NCBI RefSeq assembly: GCF_004519295.1
Contig: NZ_SOZH01000013.1
Location: forward strand, 38,823-102,822
Length of the DNA stretch: 64,000 nt
Reading direction: 5' to 3'
Source of the DNA: Cellulosimicrobium funkei
Lineage (GTDB): Bacteria; Actinomycetota; Actinomycetes; Actinomycetales; Cellulomonadaceae
Positions 6,962 through 15,453 of the stretch are shown piece by piece (the first letter of the stretch is position 1; the number at the start of each line of letters is the position of its first letter). The position numbers and the translations under genes are program-made. The notes under the pieces were generated by a model. That model worked only from the letters and a program-made list of their open reading frames with translations, was not told where the DNA came from and ran no database searches.

Positions 6962-8241
6962 CGACGCACCCGCGTCGTCTTCGTCGAGGCGGTGTCGAGC
7001 GCCATCTCGTCGAGCGTCGAGGTGTTGCGCTTGAGCCGCACGGTGCCGTGCTCCTCGTCGTCGATCTCGACGACCTTGCGCAGGCGCGACGTCGCCTCCT
7101 CGTTCCCCGTCTGCTGCGCGAGCTGGACGGCGCGGCCGAGCTTGACGGTCGCCGTCGCCTCGTCGCCCGACGCCTTGGCCGCGAGGCCCTCCTGGATCGC
7201 CGCGGCGAGCTCGGTCTGGCCGGTGTAGTGCGCGACCTCGGGGTTGATGCGCGTGGTGAGCGACTCGTCGTCGGACCACTTCGCCTTGACCAGGCCCGAG
7301 GACACGACCTCGCCGTTCACGGCGAGCTGGACGCGCGCCGCGAGCTGCTCGGAGCCGACGGGCTTCGAGGCCACGCGCACCGCGACGTGGTAGTCGCGCG
7401 ACTCGTCGCCCCACGACCCGGTCGGGTACGCGCCCGTGAGCGGGTTGACCTCGGCCCGGCGGTGCGTGAGGTCCGCGACGGTCGGGGCGACCTGGCGCAC
7501 GAACAGCACCTGCGAGCCCTGCGGGGCCCACACGCGCAGGTCGGCCGAGGCGACGCCGCGCGCCATGGACGCCTGCATGAGCTTCTCGAAGTCGGCGGCG
7601 ATCTCGTTCGGGTCCGCGATGAGGTCCACCGTGCCGAGCAGCGCGGTGGAGATCTCGCGCAGCTCGTCGACCTGCCAGCGCGAGCCGACGCCGCGCGCGT
7701 CGCACTGGAAGTGGCCCGTGACGTCCCGCACCGCGGCCGAGAGATTGGCGCGGGGCTCGGACTCGTTCTTGCCGTCGGTGAGCAGGATCGCGTGCCGCTG
7801 CGTCGCCTGCGGCACCGTCGCGAAGAGCTGGTCCGCGAGGCGCAGCCACGTGCTCATCGCCGTGCCGCCGCCGGGCGTGAGCATCGAGATCGCGCGCTTC
7901 GCCTCGGCGCGCGCGCCCGGCTCCATCTGCACCATGGCCATGCGGGCGTTCGGGTAGGGGAACGCACGGTTCGCGACGTGGCTGCCGCCGACGATCGCGA
8001 ACCACGTGCCGTCGAGGATCTGGTCGACCGCGACCTGGGCCGCGTGCTTCGCGGCCTCGATGTTGCGCCCCGACATCGACCCCGACGTGTCGACCATGAT
8101 GATCTCGGCCACCCCGCCCGCGCCGCCGGCGCTCCCCGCGCTCCCGGCGCCGCGGCACGTCACGGTGACGATCGCGTGGACGTCCGTCGCGCCCTCGGAC
8201 AGGAACTCGTTCTGGTAGACCTCGGCGGCGAACTCGGCCAT
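6958..8241 (-). CDS. von Willebrand factor A domain protein
   Basis: A 427-residue soluble protein with a VWA domain at about residues 44-230. The metal-ion-dependent adhesion site is complete: D51-T-S-G-S55, T127 in GGGTAMSTW, and the TDG at about 155. A beta-rich region and a C-terminal helical part (around ELAAAIQEGLAAKASGD) follow. There is no signal peptide, so it works in the cytoplasm, probably as a Mg-dependent protein-protein adaptor. The ATG has a GAAGGAGC ribosome site. The 70-nt gap to the phosphatase upstream is one of only two real gaps in the ten-gene run, so an internal promoter is possible. VWA proteins often pair with AAA ATPases, and one is encoded in the same run. Confidence 0.88.
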   Translation of the reverse strand: MAEFAAEVYQNEFLSEGATDVHAIVTVTCRGAGSAGSAGGAGGVAEIIMVDTSGSMSGRNIEAAKHAAQVAVDQILDGTWFAIVGGSHVANRAFPYPNARMAMVQMEPGARAEAKRAISMLTPGGGTAMSTWLRLADQLFATVPQATQRHAILLTDGKNESEPRANLSAAVRDVTGHFQCDARGVGSRWQVDELREISTALLGTVDLIADPNEIAADFEKLMQASMARGVASADLRVWAPQGSQVLFVRQVAPTVADLTHRRAEVNPLTGAYPTGSWGDESRDYHVAVRVASKPVGSEQLAARVQLAVNGEVVSSGLVKAKWSDDESLTTRINPEVAHYTGQTELAAAIQEGLAAKASGDEATATVKLGRAVQLAQQTGNEEATSRLRKVVEIDDEEHGTVRLKRNTSTLDEMALDTASTKTTRVRR

Positions 8242-8311
8242 GGGGGCTCCTTCGGTGGTGCGGGTGTTCGTGCAGGCTATCGGGTCGTCGGGGCCCGACG
8301 CGCGGTGCGCG

Positions 8312-9610
8312 TCAGGCGGTGGCGGGGTCCGCCGGGGGCGGCGGCGGGGTCGCGGACGACGCCCGGGAGAACCGGGCGAGCGTCGCCGTGATGTTGTCCC
8401 GGCCGCCCTGGGCGTTCGCCCAGTCGACGAGCGCGCCCGCGAGCACCTGCGGGTCGTCGCCGACGCGGTCCTGCGTGCTGCGCACGAGGGCTGCCAGGTC
8501 GGCCGCGGGGGAGCAGTAGTTCCACAGGCCGTCCGAGCACACGAGCAGCCAGCCGTCGCGGTCGGGCAGGGTCGCGGCCGTGCGGGCCACCGGGTCGGGG
8601 GCGTCGGGGCCGAGCCAGCGCGTGATGGCGTGCGCCTGCGGCGACGTCTCCGCCTGGGCGCGCGGCACGCCCTGCGCGATCATCTCCTGCGCCCACGAGT
8701 CGTCCACGCTGAGCTGGTGCGCGTCGCCGTCGTCCGGGATCCAGTAGGCGCGCGAGTCGCCCACCCAGCCCGCCACGACGAGCGGCCCGTCGAGGACGGC
8801 CGCGACGAACGTGCACGACGGCGGGTTCTCGCGGTCGGCCATCGTGCCGACGGTCGCGAGGATCGCGTCCTGCGCGGCGCGCGACGCGTCGCCGAGGAGC
8901 GCGGACCACGCGCCCATGCGCGCCGAGGCCTCGCCGGTCACGGGGTCGGGACCGTCGGGGCCGCGCGCCGCGAGCACGTCGCGCGCGGCGCGCGCCGCGG
9001 CGAGGCTCGCGACGTCGGAGTCGGGCGCGGAGGACACGCCGTCGCACACGACGAGCGCCGCGAACGCCCGCTCGGCGGTCGCGGACGGGCTCGCCGCCAG
9101 GGCCATCGCGTCCTCGTTGCGCGAGTGCCGCACACCTCGGTCGCACACGCCGGCGACCCAGCTCGCGGGCCGCTCGGCCCAGTGGTCGCGCTCCGACGCC
9201 GCGGGCTCGCCGCACTCGGTGCAGTACCCGTCCTCGGCGACCCGGCCGCCGCAGCGCACGCAGGGGCGCGCGCCGCTCTCGGTGCCGTCGCCGTCGGTCT
9301 CGGCGGAGGCCTCGCCCGACGGCTCGGTGGTCCCGGCGGCGGTCTGGTCGTCGGACCCGGGCCCGCCGTCCCCGGTCCCGGCTGCTGCGGGGTCCGTCGC
9401 GGCGTCGGTCGCGAGGTCCGCGGCAGCTCCGGTCCCGGCGTCCGAGCCCGTCGCGGTCGGGAGCGGGGCGAGCGGGGTGCCGCACGCCTCGCAGAACCGG
9501 GCGCCCTCGGGCGACGGTTCCCCGCACGCCGGGCAGGCGAGCACGCCGCTAGGCTCCGCGACCGTGCCGCCGGGCACCGGTGCGGGCGCGGGCGCGGGGG
9601 AGTCGCTCAT
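8312..9610 (-). CDS. PP2C-type serine/threonine phosphatase with zinc ribbons
   Basis: A 432-residue protein. The N terminus has two C-x2-C ribbon modules (LACPACG...FCEACG and RPCVRCGG...YCTECG) separated by an acidic Ala/Thr linker. The PP2C domain from about residue 160 shows RHSRNEDAMAL, VVCDGVSSAPDSD (metal-binding Asp; the usual DGMGG is DGVSS), GWVGDSRAYWI, VCSDGLWNYC and GGRDNITATL. All metal-ligand aspartates appear present. It would reverse phosphorylation by the PknG-type kinase whose gene it overlaps by 4 bp (ATGA at 9607-9610). The kinase, phosphatase and FHA protein share the same cysteine-ribbon style, suggesting a common docking or redox feature. Confidence 0.9.
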   Translation of the reverse strand: MSDSPAPAPAPVPGGTVAEPSGVLACPACGEPSPEGARFCEACGTPLAPLPTATGSDAGTGAAADLATDAATDPAAAGTGDGGPGSDDQTAAGTTEPSGEASAETDGDGTESGARPCVRCGGRVAEDGYCTECGEPAASERDHWAERPASWVAGVCDRGVRHSRNEDAMALAASPSATAERAFAALVVCDGVSSAPDSDVASLAAARAARDVLAARGPDGPDPVTGEASARMGAWSALLGDASRAAQDAILATVGTMADRENPPSCTFVAAVLDGPLVVAGWVGDSRAYWIPDDGDAHQLSVDDSWAQEMIAQGVPRAQAETSPQAHAITRWLGPDAPDPVARTAATLPDRDGWLLVCSDGLWNYCSPAADLAALVRSTQDRVGDDPQVLAGALVDWANAQGGRDNITATLARFSRASSATPPPPPADPATA

Positions 9611-11958
9611 CGGATCGTCCACCGGCGCACCTCGTTCGCGCGGTCCACGAGCGTGATGCGCTCGTCCCGCGAGTCGGTGAGCGACGCGAGCTCGCGGTAC
9701 GCGCCCTCGAGCGCGTCGCGCAGCGCGGGCTCGTCGGCGGGCACGCCCGCGATGCGCGTGGTCGGCTCCGGGCCGGAGGTGGTCACGGTGTCGAGCGCGG
9801 AGCGCAGGACGCGCACCGCGAGCTCGGCCCGCTCGCGCGGCGCGATCGCGACGGTCGAGACGCTCGCCATGGCGTCGGCGAGCGCGGGCAGCCCGCGGCC
9901 CGAGGCGGCGAGCAGGTGCGCGCGGAGCGTGCGGGACTCGACGTACGACCCGCGCGTCGGGCCGACGAGGTCGAGCGCGTGCAGCGCGCCGTCGAGGTCG
10001 CCGCGCGCCTCGCGCACGCGCATGAGCCCGAACGCGGCCGGCGCGGTGTAGTTCGCGTCGGTGCGCGCGCAGATCACGTAGAGCGACTCGGCGATGTCGG
10101 GCTCGCCGCTCAGCTCGCAGGCCGCGGCGAGCGCGAGCTTGGGCGCGAGCTCGCCCGGCACCTGCCCGTACACGGCGTTGAACGACGCGCGCGCCGCGAC
10201 CGGGTCGCCCTGCGCGAGCTCGCCGAGGCCCCCGATCCACGCGGCGCGCCACTCCCACGGGTCGTCCGCGAGGATGGTCGCGATCGTGTCGCGCAGCACG
10301 TCGAACCGCTCCGCCTCGATCGCGGCGCGCGCCCGGGCGAGGCGCACCTCGACCGTGTCCTCGGGCGCGTCGGCGAGCGCGGCGAGGCGCGCGTCCGGGT
10401 CCACGACGTTGACCCCGGCGAGCCAGCTCGCCATGGGGTCGTGGTCGTCGCGCCGCAACGTCGGCAGCTCGTCCCAGGCGAGCGGGCGGGACGCGACGTC
10501 CGCGACCGGCGCCTCGAACAGGACCGAGGCCGCCGAGTGCAGCGCCGGGTTGCCCGGGCCGGCGTCCGCCGCCACGACCTCCCGCAGGACGCCGAGGAGC
10601 TGGGTGCGCATCTCGTCGGCGGTCGCGAACCGGTCGGCCGGGTCGAGCGCGCACGCCTTGGCGAGCAGGCGGTAGAACGAGTCGTACTGCTGGAACACCG
10701 GGGTGTCCGCGACGGGCGGGAGCGACGCGACGTACGTCGTCGTGTTCCCGCGGAAGTCGAGGACGAGCGTCGCGAGGGTGCGTCCGATCGTGTAGATGTC
10801 GGAGGCGACCGACGGCCCGACCTCCGCGACCTCGGGCGCTTGATAGCCGACCGTGCCGAAGATGGCGGAGGTGAGGTCGTCGGTGCGGCGCACGCCGCCG
10901 AGGTCGATGAGCTTCACGCCGTCGCCCTGCTGGATGACGTTCTCCGGCTTGAAGTCGCAGAACAGCAGGTTGTGGTCGTGCAGGTACGCGAACGCGGGCA
11001 GGATCGCGAGCACGTAGGCGAGGGCCTGGTCCACGGGCATCGGGTCGATGACCCCGTTGTTGTCCTCCCGGCGCTGCTGGAGGATCTCCTTGAGCGACTC
11101 GCCGCCGACGTACTCCATGACGGTGTAGCCGGCTCCGTCGTGCATCGCGAAGTTGTAGATCTCGACGATGAGCGGGTGCTCGACCTCCGCGAGGAACTGG
11201 CGCTCCGAGATCGCCGCCGCGTACGCGTCGGGGTCGCCGGAGTTGAGCAGGCCCTTGAGCACGACCCACCGGCCGGACACGTTCTGGTCGCGCGCGAGGT
11301 AGATCCAGCCGAGGCCGCCGTGCGCGAGGCAGCCCACGACCTCGTACTGGCCGCCCACGAGGTCGCCCGGCTTCAGCTGCGGGGTGAAGTCGAAGCGGTT
11401 GCCGCAGTGGGGGCAGAACCCGGAGGTGCGGCCGGGCTGGCCGTCGCGCCCGCGGCCGACCTTCTCGCCGCACGCGGGGCAGAAGCGCTTGCGCTCGGCG
11501 ACCTCGGGCACGGCCATGACGGACTGCAGCGGGTCCCGGACGGGCACCGACGGGACCGTCGTGAGGCCCGCGCCGAGGCCACGCCCGCGCAGGCGCGTCG
11601 AGGACGTTCCGACGCGGCGGGTCGCCTTGGAGCCGGTCGCGGCGGTGCGCGCGGAGCCGAGCGCGGTCGACGCGAGGCGGCTCGAGCTCGTGCGGCCGGT
11701 GCGCGTGGAGCGCTCGGCGTCGGGGTCGCCCGCCCCGGCGGTGCCCGGGCGGCCCTGCACGAACCCGGTGCCGAGCATGGCGGACGGCGAGGCGGCGGCC
11801 GCGCTCCCGGGCGCGGGCACGCCGGTGATGCCGCTCGCGGCGGGCGTCGGCGTGGTGCCGGAGCCGCCCGCGGGCGCGCCGCAGACGTTGCAGTAGCCGT
11901 CCTCGATGGTGCCCGGGCAGCCGGGCTCCGAGCACGGGACGGTCGCGGTGGTCGTCAC
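9607..11958 (-). CDS. pknG: PknG-type serine/threonine protein kinase
   Basis: A 783-residue kinase with the PknG layout. It has an N-terminal zinc ribbon (CSEPGCPGTIEDGYCNVCG), a low-complexity linker, a rubredoxin-like pair (FCPACGEKV, GFCPHCGNRF) at about 150-182, a kinase domain at about 190-450 and a C-terminal TPR-like helical region. Kinase motifs are the glycine loop AHGGLGWIYLA, catalytic lysine in VVLKGLL, catalytic loop LFCDFKPENVI (the PknG form of HRDLKPEN), and DLGGVRR in place of DFG. The GTG at 11956-11958 has GGAAGGAG 7 nt upstream. Mycobacterial PknG responds to amino acids through GlnH/GlnX; homologues of both are encoded directly upstream here. Confidence 0.93.
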   Translation of the reverse strand: MTTTATVPCSEPGCPGTIEDGYCNVCGAPAGGSGTTPTPAASGITGVPAPGSAAAASPSAMLGTGFVQGRPGTAGAGDPDAERSTRTGRTSSSRLASTALGSARTAATGSKATRRVGTSSTRLRGRGLGAGLTTVPSVPVRDPLQSVMAVPEVAERKRFCPACGEKVGRGRDGQPGRTSGFCPHCGNRFDFTPQLKPGDLVGGQYEVVGCLAHGGLGWIYLARDQNVSGRWVVLKGLLNSGDPDAYAAAISERQFLAEVEHPLIVEIYNFAMHDGAGYTVMEYVGGESLKEILQQRREDNNGVIDPMPVDQALAYVLAILPAFAYLHDHNLLFCDFKPENVIQQGDGVKLIDLGGVRRTDDLTSAIFGTVGYQAPEVAEVGPSVASDIYTIGRTLATLVLDFRGNTTTYVASLPPVADTPVFQQYDSFYRLLAKACALDPADRFATADEMRTQLLGVLREVVAADAGPGNPALHSAASVLFEAPVADVASRPLAWDELPTLRRDDHDPMASWLAGVNVVDPDARLAALADAPEDTVEVRLARARAAIEAERFDVLRDTIATILADDPWEWRAAWIGGLGELAQGDPVAARASFNAVYGQVPGELAPKLALAAACELSGEPDIAESLYVICARTDANYTAPAAFGLMRVREARGDLDGALHALDLVGPTRGSYVESRTLRAHLLAASGRGLPALADAMASVSTVAIAPRERAELAVRVLRSALDTVTTSGPEPTTRIAGVPADEPALRDALEGAYRELASLTDSRDERITLVDRANEVRRWTIR

Positions 11959-13061
11959 GACGACGCTCCTTCCGGGGTGGGCAGGTCGCGGGTGAGGAAC
12001 TGGTACTGCTCGACGAGGAACCGCGCGAGCGTCACGTCGCACGGCGTCGTCTCGACGGCCTCGCGCGCCTCGGCGAGGCCCGAGCGCACCGTGGGGGACG
12101 CCGAGCGGCCGTTGACGTCGGCCCGCGCGGCGAGCCGCTCCAGGCTGTACCGCAGCTCGGCGCGCGCGCGCAGGGGACGGGTGTAGGCGTCCTCGACGGT
12201 CTCGACGGCGCGGGCCACGGTCGCGAGCCGGGCCGCGTAGGCGTCGAGCTCGAACCGCGAGTCCGGCACGGGGCCGAGGCGCGAGACGTCGGGGACGGCG
12301 AGCCGCGGCGGGTGCGCGATCTCGCGGCGGCAGCGCGCGACGAGCTCGCGCAGGGCGGGCTCGCGCGCCTCGAGCGCGGCGCGCTGCTCCTCGGTGCGGG
12401 CGCGGTCCCGGCGCAGCTCACGACGCTGCGCGGACGCGACGATGAGGTCGCGCTCGGCGCGCGCGACCTCGGTCTCGAGCTCCGCGAGCGGGCCCGACAC
12501 GTCGGCGCCGCGCGCAGCCTGCGCGACGAGGTGGTCGAGGCGCCCGCGGAGGGTCTCGACGCGCCCGCGCGCGTCGGCGTCCGAGCCCGCGAGGTCCTCG
12601 CAGCGCACGAGCTCGGCGCGCACGCCGCGCAGCCGTGCGACCTGGTCGGCCGTGTGCGGGTCGAAGGACAGGCGCGTGCGCAGCTGCACGACGAGCGCGT
12701 CGCACAGCTTGACCGCCTCGACGAGCGAGACGAGCGCGGCGCCCGAGCCCGAGTCGAGCCGGCCCCACAGGAGCTGGGAGATCTTCTCGCGCGCGACGGC
12801 GTCGGCCCGGCCCGAGTCCCAGACGGGCCGGATCTCGTCGGCGCGCGAGCGGATCGCCTGCCACAGCGACAGGGCGAGCACGAGGTCGGCGGTGTAGGCG
12901 TCGGGCGTCGCGGCGGCCTGCGCGGCGGCGTCGAGACGGTCGAGCTCGGTGCGGCGCTCGTCGAGCCAGGTCTCGAGCGCGCCGAGGTACGCCAGGAGGT
13001 CGGCGGCGGGGATCGCCTCGCCGAGCCGTCCCGGCGCCTCGGGTGCGGGGGAGCGCGTCAC
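11955..13061 (-). CDS. coiled-coil protein of unknown function in PknG cluster
   Basis: A 368-residue soluble protein, almost entirely helical by composition, with long charged heptad-like stretches between about residues 150 and 250 (for example AELETEVARAERDLIVASAQ and RTEEQRAALEAREPALREL). There is no signal peptide, membrane segment or enzymatic motif. Its GTG overlaps the GlnH stop, and its own stop overlaps the pknG start, both as 4-bp GTGA junctions. That tight coupling between sensor and kinase genes makes it a candidate adaptor or scaffold. I do not recognise the family. Confidence 0.8.
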   Translation of the reverse strand: MTRSPAPEAPGRLGEAIPAADLLAYLGALETWLDERRTELDRLDAAAQAAATPDAYTADLVLALSLWQAIRSRADEIRPVWDSGRADAVAREKISQLLWGRLDSGSGAALVSLVEAVKLCDALVVQLRTRLSFDPHTADQVARLRGVRAELVRCEDLAGSDADARGRVETLRGRLDHLVAQAARGADVSGPLAELETEVARAERDLIVASAQRRELRRDRARTEEQRAALEAREPALRELVARCRREIAHPPRLAVPDVSRLGPVPDSRFELDAYAARLATVARAVETVEDAYTRPLRARAELRYSLERLAARADVNGRSASPTVRSGLAEAREAVETTPCDVTLARFLVEQYQFLTRDLPTPEGASS

Positions 13062-14098
13062 GGCGTGCGGCCGTACACCGCGGCCGGCGGGGTCGGGGCG
13101 GGGCCCAGGCCGCCGAGCCACTCGCCGTAGATCGCGGCCCAGCGCCCGTCGGCCTTCATCTGTTCCAGGACGCCGTTGACGAACCGCACCATGTCGACGT
13201 TCTGCGCCGGGACGCCGATGCCGTAGGGCTCGTCGCTGATCGCCTCGCCGACGACCTTCGCGTACGGGTCCTGGGCCGCGAAGCCCGCGAGGATCGTGTC
13301 GTCGCCGGTGATCGCGTCGACCTTGCCCTGCTGGAACAGCACGAGGCACTGCGTGTGCGTGGTCGCCGGGACGGGCTCGATGCCGGAGAACTGCTCGAGG
13401 CGCGTGAGCGTCGTCGTGCCCTCGGGCGCGCACACGCGCTGGCCCTCGAGGTCCGCGATCCCGTTCGCGGTCGAGTCGCGCGTGACGAGCACCTTCTGCC
13501 CCGCGTGGTAGTACTCCGCGGAGAACGCGATGGACTCCCAGCGCTCGCAGTTGATGGTGAACGCGCGCGCGACGAGGTCGACCTCGCCGTTCTCGAGCAC
13601 CTCGAGCCGCTGCCCCGACGTGATGACGCGGAACTGCAGCCGGTCGGGGTCGCCGAAGATCGCGCGCGAGACCTCGTGCAGCACGTCGATGTCGAAGCCC
13701 TCGATCTGGCCGGACAGCGGGTTCCGCGCGCCCATGAGCAGCGTGTCCGCGGAGACGCCGACGACGAGCGTGCCGCGGTCGCGGATCGCGGCCATGGTGC
13801 TGCCGCCGGGCAGGGCGTCCGGGCCGGGCAGAGCGCCCTCGGGCGCGTACGAGGCGAGCGGGTCGGCGCACTCGGCCGGTGCGGCGGGCGCCGCGGGGGA
13901 CTCCGTGGCCGACTCGTCCTGCGGGGTGGTCGTCAGGCGCAGGTCCTCCGCGCCGGACGGCCCGGAGCACGCGCCGAGCGTCAGCAGCGCGACGAGCGCC
14001 GAGGCCAGCCCGGTCGTGACGACGCCGGTGCGGCGCGCGCGCGTGCCGGTGCGGCGGGTCCCGGCGGGCCGGGCGTGGGGGGCGGGCGTCGTGGTCAC
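13058..14098 (-). CDS. glnH: GlnH-type substrate-binding lipoprotein (amino-acid sensor)
   Basis: A 346-residue extracytoplasmic solute-binding protein of family 3. The N terminus has a basic twin-arginine-rich stretch, a hydrophobic core and a lipobox LGAC with the lipid-acceptor cysteine at about residue 44. The mature part has RDRGTLVVGVSADT, the family signature GFDIDVLHEVSRAIFG, and ITSGQRLEVLENGEVDLVARAFTI. Such proteins bind glutamate, glutamine or aspartate. No permease or ABC ATPase gene is nearby, so it probably acts as a sensor with the membrane protein GlnX encoded immediately upstream, as in the mycobacterial GlnH-GlnX-PknG pathway. Both gene junctions are 4-bp overlaps. Confidence 0.9.
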   Translation of the reverse strand: MTTTPAPHARPAGTRRTGTRARRTGVVTTGLASALVALLTLGACSGPSGAEDLRLTTTPQDESATESPAAPAAPAECADPLASYAPEGALPGPDALPGGSTMAAIRDRGTLVVGVSADTLLMGARNPLSGQIEGFDIDVLHEVSRAIFGDPDRLQFRVITSGQRLEVLENGEVDLVARAFTINCERWESIAFSAEYYHAGQKVLVTRDSTANGIADLEGQRVCAPEGTTTLTRLEQFSGIEPVPATTHTQCLVLFQQGKVDAITGDDTILAGFAAQDPYAKVVGEAISDEPYGIGVPAQNVDMVRFVNGVLEQMKADGRWAAIYGEWLGGLGPAPTPPAAVYGRTP

Positions 14099-15453
14099 CG
14101 GTACTCCTCCAGTCGTGCCGTCACGCCGCGCCACGCGAGCAGTGCCGCGACGAGCCCTGCCGCGAGCAGCAGCCAGCCCGCGACGGTGGCCGTCGTCGCC
14201 GCGCCGTCGAGGCGGTCGCTCGTCGCGGCGGCGTGGGTCTCGATGTCGTCGCGCGCCGCGGCCGAGAACGCGTCGAACGCGGCGTTGGGGCTCTCGGGGT
14301 CGGTCGCGGTCGCGAGGGCGACCGCGTCGTCCCACTGGCCCGCGTCGTCGAGCGCGCGGATCTCGGCGTGCCGCGCGACCCAGGCGTCGAGCGCCTGCGC
14401 CGTCGTCCCGTCGAGGTTGCCCTCGGACGCCGCGGTGTCGAGGCGTGCCGCCGCGTCGTCCGTCGCGGCGACGAACGACTCCTCGTACGTCTGGCCCGAG
14501 CCGCGCTTGATGAGCGTGAACGCCTCCATGGACTTCGCGTCGTTCGCGAGCGAGTAGGCCTGCGACGCGGCGAGCGTCGCGGCGTACGGGCCGGTCCGCA
14601 CGTCGTGCGCGCGGGCGCTCGCCTGGGAGAGCAGGACCGTCGAGACGACGCCCACGACGAGCAGCACGGCCGTGGCGACGGTGAGCCCCACGTTGAGCAC
14701 GCGGTGCGTGCGCCGCGCGAGCCAGACCTGGCTCGCGAGGAGCACGGCGAGGGCCAGCAGGCCGGCCGCGAGCACCCACAGCGCGTTGCGCACGCCCGAG
14801 AAGTCCGCGGCGACGCGGTCGGCGTCGTCGAGCACGACCTCGTCGAGCGCGGGGAGCATCTGCTCGCGCAGGATCGTCGAGGCCTGGTCGAGGTACGCGG
14901 ACCCGACGGGGAAGCCCTGCCGGTTGGTGGCGCGCGCCTGCTCGACGAGGCCCGTGTAGACCGTGAGGTCGGCGGCCACCTGGCCCAGCAGCGCGGCGTC
15001 CGCCTCGTTGCTGCCCGAGAGCGTGGCGAGGCGGTTCGCGGCCTGGTCGACGAGCTCGTCGTACCGCGCGCGCTGGTCGGCGGGCTCGAGGCCCCCGACG
15101 AGGAACGCCCCGGTCGCGGTCGCGTCCGCGGCGACGAGCGCGTTGCGGACCTCCTGGACCCCGACGAGCTGGGCCGCGTCCTCGCTCGCCGCGGCGAGGG
15201 CGCGCGACTGGAGGCTGCCGGCCTGGAACCCGAGGACGCCGAGCGCGAGCGCGGCGAGCACGCACAGCGCCATGACGAGGCGCAGCTTGCCGGGCGTCCG
15301 TCGCAGCGCGCCGCGCGCACGGGACACGGCGGCGCTCTGCGACCCCTGCGGGACGACGGCGCCCCCGCCCGGGGCGGTCAGGGCACCGCCCGGCGCGGGG
15401 CCGCCGGCCGGGACGATCTGCTGGCCCGCCGGGCGGACCGGGGTGGTCGTCAT
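14095..15453 (-). CDS. glnX: GlnX-like membrane signal transducer
   Basis: A 452-residue membrane protein. A Pro/Gly-rich cytoplasmic N terminus precedes a first membrane helix (about 57-80) and an extracytoplasmic helical domain. Two helices follow near the middle (WVLAAGLLALAVLLASQV and VATAVLLVVGVVSTVLL), then a second extracytoplasmic helical domain and a last helix near the C terminus (VAGWLLLAAGLVAALLAW). The duplicated sensor-domain arrangement resembles four-helix-bundle receptor domains. In mycobacteria GlnX is the membrane partner relaying GlnH binding to PknG. The ATG has GAGGAG 5 nt upstream and overlaps the AAA ATPase stop (ATGA). Confidence 0.8.
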   Translation of the reverse strand: MTTTPVRPAGQQIVPAGGPAPGGALTAPGGGAVVPQGSQSAAVSRARGALRRTPGKLRLVMALCVLAALALGVLGFQAGSLQSRALAAASEDAAQLVGVQEVRNALVAADATATGAFLVGGLEPADQRARYDELVDQAANRLATLSGSNEADAALLGQVAADLTVYTGLVEQARATNRQGFPVGSAYLDQASTILREQMLPALDEVVLDDADRVAADFSGVRNALWVLAAGLLALAVLLASQVWLARRTHRVLNVGLTVATAVLLVVGVVSTVLLSQASARAHDVRTGPYAATLAASQAYSLANDAKSMEAFTLIKRGSGQTYEESFVAATDDAAARLDTAASEGNLDGTTAQALDAWVARHAEIRALDDAGQWDDAVALATATDPESPNAAFDAFSAAARDDIETHAAATSDRLDGAATTATVAGWLLLAAGLVAALLAWRGVTARLEEYR

